Shown piece by piece: positions 1-5,057 of a stretch of DNA of 5,057 bases. The stretch's first letter is position 1, and every line of letters begins with the position of its first letter. The DNA is from Gammaproteobacteria bacterium (GTDB lineage: Bacteria > Pseudomonadota > Gammaproteobacteria > Steroidobacterales > GCA-2729495): positions 1 to 5,057 of the forward strand of contig JAUIEY010000153.1 in NCBI GenBank assembly GCA_030429685.1. The letters run 5' to 3'. A program made the translations under genes and the position numbers. The notes under the pieces were generated by a model, which searched no databases, was not told the origin of the DNA, and worked only from the letters and a program-made list of their open reading frames with translations.

Positions 1-1
1 A

Positions 2-178
2 CATGCGATTATTTCCCGCCGGCTGACGCGTATCGCCCGCGACGTGCCGATTGACTCCGAGCCGGAGCAACTGAAACGCACCACACCCGACATGGAAGAG
101 TTGCATAACCTGTTTGATGCGGCGGATTTCGGCAGCATTCTGCGCCGCCAGGCTGACCGGATCGCGGCGCACACCTGA
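2..178 (+). CDS. 5'-3' exonuclease, PolA N-terminal-domain type, C-terminal fragment
   Basis: This is the 3' end of a gene that begins upstream of the window; 58 codons are visible in frame 2, ending in TGA at 176-178 with an in-frame TAG directly after it. The fragment holds a stretch like LTRIARDVPID, then EQLKR, then MEELHNLFDAADFGSILRR. That pattern matches the end of the 5'-3' exonuclease (H3TH/FEN-like) domain of DNA polymerase I, where E. coli PolA has a similar LATIKTDVELEL...EELLGLFKKYEF segment. The family removes 5' flaps and RNA primers with metal-dependent nuclease chemistry, but the catalytic Asp residues lie upstream and cannot be checked. The protein stops about 14 residues after the match, so no 3'-5' exonuclease or polymerase domain follows. 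It is therefore either a stand-alone exonuclease or a separated PolA N-terminal part. The next gene starts 10 bases downstream, which suggests cotranscription. The assignment rests on a short stretch recognised from memory. Confidence 0.6.
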   Translation, partial: HAIISRRLTRIARDVPIDSEPEQLKRTTPDMEELHNLFDAADFGSILRRQADRIAAHT

Positions 179-188
179 TAGCTGTGCC

Positions 189-1073
189 ATGCACCCCTCG
201 CCGCACCCTGAGCTGCTTGCGGACATAGCGCGTGCAGCCGGGCTGCAACTCGATGCCGCGCGGTGTGCGGCCGTGTCCGGCGGCGATATCAGTGCCGCGT
301 TTCGTTGCACCGACAAGCAGGGACGCCACTGGTTTTTGAAACTTAACCGCAACGCCTTTGCCGCTGCCTTCGCGGCTGAACTGGCCGGACTGCAGGAATT
401 ACAGCAGGCTGAACTGCGCACCCCGCAGGCTGTCGCTTACGGTGTTTCCGGCAGCAGCGCCTGGCTGCTGCTCGAGTGGCTGGACATGTCCGCCGGTAAC
501 GCCGGTTCGGCTGCGTTGCTGGGTGAACAACTGGCAGCCATGCACCGGATAACCGCGGCCGAGCACGGCTGGCGACGCGACAACTACATCGGTTCATCGC
601 CGCAACTCAACAGCAGGCACGCCGACTGGGCGCGTTTCTACGCGGTCCAGCGGCTGCAGGCACAACTCGACCTGGCCGCCGCAAACAGCGCCCCCGCCGC
701 GCTGGTGCGCAAGGGGCAGGATATTGTGGAGCGGTTGCCGGAGTTGCTGGCGGGCTACCAGCCGGAAGCGTCGCTGCTGCATGGCGACCTGTGGGCCGGC
801 AACTGGGCGCGGTTACCGGGTGGTGACCCGGTCGTTTTCGATCCGGCCGTTTACTACGGCGACCGCGAGACCGACCTGGCGATGACCCGCCTGTTTGGCG
901 GCTTTCCGGCTGAGTTTTATCGCGCCTATGCAGCGGCCTGGCCGCTTGCAGACGGCCACGAATTTCGACAGACGCTGTATCAGCTGTACCATGTCATCAA
1001 CCATTTCAATATATTTGGCGGAGCCTACGCGGCACAGGCTGAGCGCATGCTGCGTACGCTGCTGGACAACTGA
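189..1073 (+). CDS. Fructosamine/ribulosamine 3-kinase family protein
   Basis: The 294-residue product matches the fructosamine kinase family (Pfam Fructosamin_kin; E. coli YniA is about 286 residues). The family phosphorylates C3 of ketosamine adducts on amines or protein lysines, making them unstable and reversing glycation; bacterial members often prefer ribulosamines or erythrulosamines. Visible motifs are a glycine-rich loop SGGDISAAF (30-38), the ATP-binding Lys in WFLKLN (K51), a likely helix-C Glu in FAAELAGL (E64), DNYIG (131-135), the catalytic loop LLHGDLWAGN (196-205, with D200 and N205), the metal-binding VVFDPA (D218), YYGDRETDLAM (222-232) and the family's NHFNIFGGAY near the end (271-280). 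The kinase core thus looks intact. No Cys is present in the glycine-rich loop, unlike some plant homologues. ATG 189 is chosen because the earlier in-frame ATG at 114 would add 25 unrelated residues and overlap the upstream gene by 65 bases. No strong Shine-Dalgarno precedes it, so translational coupling to the upstream stop is plausible. Physiological substrate unknown. A cytoplasmic location is inferred. Confidence 0.9.
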   Translation: MHPSPHPELLADIARAAGLQLDAARCAAVSGGDISAAFRCTDKQGRHWFLKLNRNAFAAAFAAELAGLQELQQAELRTPQAVAYGVSGSSAWLLLEWLDMSAGNAGSAALLGEQLAAMHRITAAEHGWRRDNYIGSSPQLNSRHADWARFYAVQRLQAQLDLAAANSAPAALVRKGQDIVERLPELLAGYQPEASLLHGDLWAGNWARLPGGDPVVFDPAVYYGDRETDLAMTRLFGGFPAEFYRAYAAAWPLADGHEFRQTLYQLYHVINHFNIFGGAYAAQAERMLRTLLDN

Positions 1074-1087
1074 ACAAGAACAACACC

Positions 1088-3052
1088 ATGACCGATAAAA
1101 ACATTGAATCCATACTGATCGAAAAACGCCGCTTTGCCCCGTCGGCAGAATTTACTGCCGGCGCGCGGCTTAAGCCGGCCGATCTGGAAGCCCTGCATGC
1201 CGAGGCAGCCGCCGACTACGAAGGTTTCTGGGCTGCCCGGGCGCGCGAGGAGCTGAGCTGGGACAAGCCGTTTACCACCGTGCTGGACGACAGCAAGGCA
1301 CCCAACTACGCCTGGTTTACTGATGGTGAACTGAATGTATCGGCCAACTGCCTCGACGTGCATCTGGCCGAGCGCGGCGACAAGACCGCCATTATTTTTG
1401 AAGGCGAGGAAGGTGACCGCCGCAACCTGAGTTACCGGGAACTGACTAGTGAAGTCAGCCGCTTTGCCAATGCGCTGCAGGCACAGGGCGCGGCGGCGGG
1501 GGATCGCATCGTGATCTACATGCCGATGGTGCCGGAAGCTGTTATTGCCATGCAGGCCTGTGCGCGCATCGGTGCGATTCACTCAGTGGTGTTCGGCGGG
1601 TTCTCGGCCAATGCCCTGCGTGACCGCATTATCGATGCCGGCGCGAAAATGGTGATCACTGCCGACGGCGGCCGGCGCGGTGGCAGTGTTATTGAACTCA
1701 AGCAGGCCACCGATGCTGCGCTGGCGGAAGGCTGCGCAAGTATCGAAAAAGTCATAGTGCTGAAACGCACCGGCCACGAAATCAATATGACTGCCGGCCG
1801 CGATATCTGGTGGGACGATGCCGTTGCGGAACAAAGCGATGTCTGTGAACCGGTCGCGCTGAACGCCGAACATCCGCTGTTTCTGCTCTACACCTCCGGC
1901 TCCACCGGCAAGCCCAAGGGTATTCAGCACTCCAGTGCCGGCTATTTGCTGCAGGCCAAACTTACCAGCAAGTGGGTGTTCGATTTAAACGACAGCGATG
2001 TGTTCTGGTGTACCGCTGATGTGGGCTGGATAACCGGTCACAGCTACGTGGCTTATGGTCCGCTGGCGGCCGGCGCCACCATCGTTATGTATGAAGGCGG
2101 GCCGGTGTATCCGGACGCCGGTCGCTTCTGGAAAATGTGCGAGGAACTCGGTGTCACGGTGTTTTATACAGCGCCGACGGCGCTGCGCGCGCTGATGAAA
2201 TTCGGCGATGAGTTTCCGAACCAGTACGACCTGTCGAAAATCCGCTTGCTTGGCACGGTCGGCGAACCCATCAATCCCGAAGCCTGGATGTGGTATCACA
2301 CCGTTATCGGCAAAGAACGCTGCCCCATTGTTGATACGTGGTGGCAAACAGAAACCGGCGGCATCATGATGACACCGGTGCCGGGCGTCACGGCGACCAA
2401 ACCCGGTTCCTGCACGCTGGCCCTGCCCGGCATCATGACGGACGTCGTTGATGACAGCGGCAACAGCGTCGAGGCGGCCGATGCCGGCGGTTATCTGGTG
2501 ATTCGCAAGCCGTGGCCGTCAATGTTGCGCACCATCTGGGGCGACAACGATCGCTACATAGAGACGTACTGGGAAAAATTCCGCAACCGCTTCTATGTCG
2601 CCGGCGACAGTGCGCATCGTGACGCCGACGGTTACTTCTGGATCATGGGCCGTATTGACGACGTGGTGAATGTATCCGGCCACCGGCTCGGTACCATGGA
2701 GGTGGAATCTGCCCTGGTGGCGCATCAGCGTGTGGTCGAAGCCGCCGTGGTAAGTCGCCCGCATGACGTCAAAGGCGAATCCATTTTTGCTTACGTGGTA
2801 TTCCGCGGTGACCGGCCCACCGGTGCCGAAGCCGAGGCGCTGACCAAAGAACTGCGCGACTGGGTGGGTGAGCAGGTGGGCGCCATCGCCAAGCCGGATG
2901 ACATCCGTTTCACCGACAACCTGCCCAAAACCCGTTCCGGCAAAATCATGCGTCGTTTGCTGCGCGCCATTGCCCGCGGCGAGGAAATTACCCAGGACAC
3001 CTCGACGCTGGAGAACGAAGCTATTCTGGATCAGTTGCGCGGTCTCGCGTAA
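1088..3052 (+). CDS. acs: Acetyl-CoA synthetase (acetate--CoA ligase, AMP-forming)
   Basis: This cytoplasmic enzyme converts acetate, ATP and CoA to acetyl-CoA, AMP and PPi through an acetyl-adenylate, feeding acetate into central metabolism. It is full length at 654 residues (E. coli Acs is 652). It carries the N-terminal ACAS region (about 35-90), the adenylation P-loop YTSGSTGKPKG (268-278), VGEPINPEAW (391-400), the WWQTETGG motif (418-425) with W419 matching the Trp that limits the pocket to acetate, and D507, R522 and R533 matching the ATP- and CoA-binding D500, R515 and R526 of Salmonella Acs. The C-terminal PKTRSGK (613-619) ends in K619, the A10 catalytic Lys that is inactivated by acetylation in Salmonella (K609). 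No acetyltransferase or deacetylase gene is in the window. Compared with E. coli Acs, it has I315 for the pocket Val and GDSAHRD for GDGARRD; RTIWGDNDRYIETYW and FWIMGRIDD also suggest a different Acs clade. It starts 14 bases after the kinase stop, preceded by A-rich sequence without a clear Shine-Dalgarno. Confidence 0.97.
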   Translation: MTDKNIESILIEKRRFAPSAEFTAGARLKPADLEALHAEAAADYEGFWAARAREELSWDKPFTTVLDDSKAPNYAWFTDGELNVSANCLDVHLAERGDKTAIIFEGEEGDRRNLSYRELTSEVSRFANALQAQGAAAGDRIVIYMPMVPEAVIAMQACARIGAIHSVVFGGFSANALRDRIIDAGAKMVITADGGRRGGSVIELKQATDAALAEGCASIEKVIVLKRTGHEINMTAGRDIWWDDAVAEQSDVCEPVALNAEHPLFLLYTSGSTGKPKGIQHSSAGYLLQAKLTSKWVFDLNDSDVFWCTADVGWITGHSYVAYGPLAAGATIVMYEGGPVYPDAGRFWKMCEELGVTVFYTAPTALRALMKFGDEFPNQYDLSKIRLLGTVGEPINPEAWMWYHTVIGKERCPIVDTWWQTETGGIMMTPVPGVTATKPGSCTLALPGIMTDVVDDSGNSVEAADAGGYLVIRKPWPSMLRTIWGDNDRYIETYWEKFRNRFYVAGDSAHRDADGYFWIMGRIDDVVNVSGHRLGTMEVESALVAHQRVVEAAVVSRPHDVKGESIFAYVVFRGDRPTGAEAEALTKELRDWVGEQVGAIAKPDDIRFTDNLPKTRSGKIMRRLLRAIARGEEITQDTSTLENEAILDQLRGLA

Positions 3053-3073
3053 ACGGATTAACCGCAGGCCTGC

Positions 3074-4699
3074 ATGAAAAGAATCGGCATCCTGCTTGAT
3101 GCAATGGCGGTTGATCCGCTGTTGGCAGATACCGTTCGCAGACTGCAGGCCAGCGATCAGATCGAGCTGTATTTGCTGCTGAGTCCGCGGCCTGAATTGG
3201 CCTCCCGGCAGGGCTTGTGGCAAACCATCAATAGCGGGTTTTTTCGCCTGCTTGCCCTGCTGGAACGCCGCCTGCTGGCTGCGTTGTCCTTAGCTGTCGA
3301 GCCGGAAAAAATGCTGCAGCTTGAGGCTGCCGGCAGCGAGGTTGTGGTGCTGCAGCCGGAGACAGCATCTGCTGACAGCGCGCTGCAATACCCGGCAGAC
3401 GACATGCGCACCCTGCGCGCTCTCGAGCTGGATCTTATTGTCGGCGGCAACGCGGCCGGCGCCCTGTCAGGCGACATACTTACTGTTGCCAAAGACGGTG
3501 TTATTGCTTTCCGGCGCAGCGAGCCGCCGGCATTCTGGGCAGTTTACGCGCGCCGTCCGGCGACCGCCTTTGCTATAGAGCAGCTGCGGTCGCAACAGAC
3601 CGGGGCGCAGGACAACGCAAGCGTGTTGTACGCGGGTGCGTTTCCCACCCAGCGCAGCTATACCGAAAACCGGCAGTTCTTTTTAAGCGAACGCAATCCC
3701 TGTATGGCCGACCTCGTGCTGCGCTATGCTGCCACCGGCCGGCTGCCCGCACCCGGCGCCCGCGCCGACGCTGCCGCCGCGCCTGCGCAGATACCGAACC
3801 TGCTGCAGTCAGTGATTTATATCCTGCGCACCCTGGGCGTGCTGGGCGCTTTCATCCTGCAGAAAAAAATACTCGGCCGGCGCGAACGCTGGGGCGTGGC
3901 CTTTACCCGGCAATCCTGGGGAGAAGCGGCGCTGACGGCCGGCACCCGGATCACCAATCCGCCGCAGCACTATTTTGCCGATCCCTTTGTGATCAAGCGC
4001 GACGGCCGCACCATCTGTTTTCTCGAAGACTACGCCTACGGTGAGGAACGTGGCTGCATCGCAGCCGTTGAACTGTTTGCCGACGGCCGCTATGAATTAC
4101 TCGGCCCGGTCATTCAGGAAGCGTTCCATATGTCGTTTCCGTATGTTTTTGAGTACGGCAACGAGCTGTACATGATCCCGGAAACCTCGCAGGCGCGGTC
4201 GATTCGTTTATACAAGTGCCGGCAATTTCCGCTGCAGTGGGAATATCAGCATGACCTGATGACAGCCATCGATGCCGTCGACACGCTGGTGTTCGAGCAC
4301 GACAGCCGGTGGTGGCTGCTGACCAGCATCGGTTCGTCTGCCAACGGTGATTACGGTTCCCGGCTGTTTGCCTTTTACGGCAGTAGCCCGCTGGCGCAGG
4401 ACTGGACACCGCATCAGGGTAACCCGGTGCTGCTGAACAGTCGCATCGCCCGCAACGGCGGCATACTCCGGGCGGCGGATGGCGGCATTGTGCGGGGTCG
4501 ACAGAAACAAGGCTTTAATATGTACGGCAGCGCGCTGAGCCTGGCACGCCTGACCGAGCTGACGCCGGAAGTCTATGCCGAAGAGACTGTCAGGGAGATT
4601 GCGCCGGACTTTTTTCCCGGCCTGCTGGGCTGCCATCATCTGCACAGCAACGGCGAATTTACCGTCTACGACTTTCTGCGCATGGAAACCCGCGGCTGA
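3074..4699 (+). CDS. Formyltransferase-like / GINT1-N-type beta-propeller two-domain protein
   Basis: The 541-residue product has two parts. Residues 1-210 resemble the Rossmann-like core of formyltransferases: beta-strand MKRIGILLDA, helical segment 55-75, LELDLIVGGNAAGALSGDIL (117-135), GVIAFRRSEPPAFWAVY (142-158) and a VLYAGAF strand (184-190). The catalytic Asn-x-His of active formyltransferases is not seen; the matching place reads AFRRSE, so formyl transfer is doubtful. An Ala/Pro-rich linker (about 222-241) and a hydrophobic helix (243-262) lead into residues 270-537, which look like the five-bladed propeller that NCBI/Pfam call glucosamine inositolphosphorylceramide transferase N-terminal (GINT1_N), related in fold to GH43-type propellers. 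Motifs there are YFADPFVI (300-307), FHMSFPYVFE (351-360), ELYMIPETSQ (364-373), DTLVFEHDSRWWLLTS (403-418), ARNGGILR (459-466), MYGSAL (483-488) and GCHHLHS (519-525). Such proteins are often found in surface-glycan loci, but here the neighbour is acs, 21 bases upstream. No signal peptide is apparent. Function unknown; a role in glycan or sugar modification is only an inference. Confidence 0.75.
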   Translation: MKRIGILLDAMAVDPLLADTVRRLQASDQIELYLLLSPRPELASRQGLWQTINSGFFRLLALLERRLLAALSLAVEPEKMLQLEAAGSEVVVLQPETASADSALQYPADDMRTLRALELDLIVGGNAAGALSGDILTVAKDGVIAFRRSEPPAFWAVYARRPATAFAIEQLRSQQTGAQDNASVLYAGAFPTQRSYTENRQFFLSERNPCMADLVLRYAATGRLPAPGARADAAAAPAQIPNLLQSVIYILRTLGVLGAFILQKKILGRRERWGVAFTRQSWGEAALTAGTRITNPPQHYFADPFVIKRDGRTICFLEDYAYGEERGCIAAVELFADGRYELLGPVIQEAFHMSFPYVFEYGNELYMIPETSQARSIRLYKCRQFPLQWEYQHDLMTAIDAVDTLVFEHDSRWWLLTSIGSSANGDYGSRLFAFYGSSPLAQDWTPHQGNPVLLNSRIARNGGILRAADGGIVRGRQKQGFNMYGSALSLARLTELTPEVYAEETVREIAPDFFPGLLGCHHLHSNGEFTVYDFLRMETRG

Positions 4700-4708
4700 C
4701 GCCGGGTG

Positions 4709-4731
4709 AAAAAAATTGCGGCTGCAGCCGC
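4709..4731 (-). terminator. Rho-independent terminator for the DctM gene
   Basis: Read on the - strand, 10 bases after the DctM stop codon, the perfect palindrome GCGGCTGCAGCCGC (4718-4731) can form a GC-rich stem of 5 pairs with a TGCA loop. It is followed by AATTTTTTT (complement of 4709-4717), the classic layout of an intrinsic terminator for leftward transcription. For rightward transcripts the same hairpin is preceded by the A-tract and lacks a following T-run, so it would at most pause or protect the 3' end of the + strand operon. The short stem makes efficiency uncertain. Confidence 0.65.
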
Positions 4732-4741
4732 CGGTCCGGCA

Positions 4742-5057
4742 TCAGATCAGGCTGGGTAAATACAGTGCAATCGCCGGAACCAGCAGCAGCAACACCATCA
4801 GGATCAGGTCACACAGCAGGTAGGGCGTTGCTGCCCAGGCTACCTGGCCGAGTGTAGTGCCTTTGGGCGCAACGCCCTGCATCAGGAACAGCAGCAGGCC
4901 GAAAGGCGGCGTGCTCAGGCTCATTTCCATAGCCAGCAGCACAATGATGCCAAACCACACTGCGTCATAGCCGAGACTGGCCGCCAGCGGAAAAAAGATC
5001 GGGATGGTCAGCAGCATGATGGAAATCTGATCCATGAACATGCCGAGCAGCAACAAC
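4742..5057 (-). CDS. TRAP transporter large permease subunit DctM, C-terminal fragment
   Basis: About 105 C-terminal codons of a membrane protein are visible; the gene enters from beyond the right edge and stops at TGA (4744-4742). The sequence LLGMFMDQISIMLLTIPIFFPLA, then LGYDAVWFGIIVLLAMEMSLSTPPFG, then LMQGVAP and a last hydrophobic helix ending LYLPSLI is the characteristic end of the DctM-type large subunit of tripartite ATP-independent periplasmic (TRAP) transporters. These inner-membrane permeases take up carboxylates, sugar acids, ectoine or related solutes using a sodium or proton gradient together with a small membrane subunit (DctQ) and a periplasmic binding protein (DctP), both presumably encoded upstream outside the window. 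The EMSLSTPPFG segment corresponds to the EM-x-x-x-TPPFG motif common in the family. The substrate cannot be inferred from this part. The methionine at 5056-5054 is internal, not the start. It is convergent with the acs-containing operon and so likely a separate transcription unit. Confidence 0.93.
   Translation of the reverse strand, partial: LLLLGMFMDQISIMLLTIPIFFPLAASLGYDAVWFGIIVLLAMEMSLSTPPFGLLLFLMQGVAPKGTTLGQVAWAATPYLLCDLILMVLLLLVPAIALYLPSLI

Noticed and set aside
114..188. Possible 25-residue N-terminal extension of the kinase from ATG 114
   Set aside because: It would overlap the upstream coding end by 65 bases and adds residues unlike the family; ATG 189 gives the usual length and start.
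1000..1022. AT-rich patch (TTCAATATATTTGG) near the end of the kinase gene as a promoter for acs
   Set aside because: It encodes the conserved NHFNIFGG family motif and no convincing -35/-10 pair with proper spacing is visible.
2519..3223. Long open frame on the - strand (234 codons) opposite acs
   Set aside because: It is antisense to strongly conserved Acs motifs, resembles no family, and such shadow frames are expected in GC-rich DNA.
3863..3869. A7 run at the junction between the two domains of the 541-residue protein, a possible slippage site
   Set aside because: The frame reads CAG AAA AAA ATA, which is not a full -1 slippery heptamer, and losing one A leads to a stop about 20 codons on. 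The zero frame is continuous and the propeller matches its family, so no frameshift is needed.
4730..4740. Second inverted repeat GCCGGTCCGGC next to the terminator
   Set aside because: It overlaps the end of the main palindrome, so both cannot form together, and no T-run follows it for rightward transcription.

Overview
The window is GC-rich (roughly 60% by eye) and almost entirely coding. It looks like an ordinary chromosomal segment of a proteobacterium, most likely a gammaproteobacterium. That guess rests on gene content: a stand-alone PolA-like exonuclease, a fructosamine kinase, acetyl-CoA synthetase and a TRAP transporter. No rRNA, tRNA or species-specific marker is present to fix the taxon. 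I see no insertion sequence, prophage, CRISPR array or tRNA gene.

Layout: four genes run left to right on the + strand with gaps of only 10, 14 and 21 bases, so they are probably cotranscribed. They are (1) the 3' end of a gene whose last 58 residues resemble the end of the PolA-type 5'-3' exonuclease domain (2-178); (2) a fructosamine/ribulosamine 3-kinase family protein (189-1073); (3) a full-length acetyl-CoA synthetase, acs (1088-3052); and (4) a 541-residue two-domain protein with a formyltransferase-like N-terminus and a C-terminal beta-propeller of the GINT1-N type (3074-4699). After a 42-base gap, a convergent gene on the - strand (4742 to beyond 5057) encodes the C-terminal end of a TRAP transporter large permease (DctM). 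The gap holds a hairpin oriented as a terminator for the DctM gene.

The genes do not form an obvious single pathway. Acs activates acetate to acetyl-CoA, the kinase repairs sugar adducts on amines, the exonuclease acts on DNA and the TRAP permease imports an organic acid or similar solute. The most unusual gene is the two-domain protein. Its C-terminal propeller retains many family-typical motifs, but its formyltransferase-like half appears to have lost the catalytic Asn-x-His motif, and no glycan-biosynthesis genes surround it. No clearly new multi-gene system is visible.
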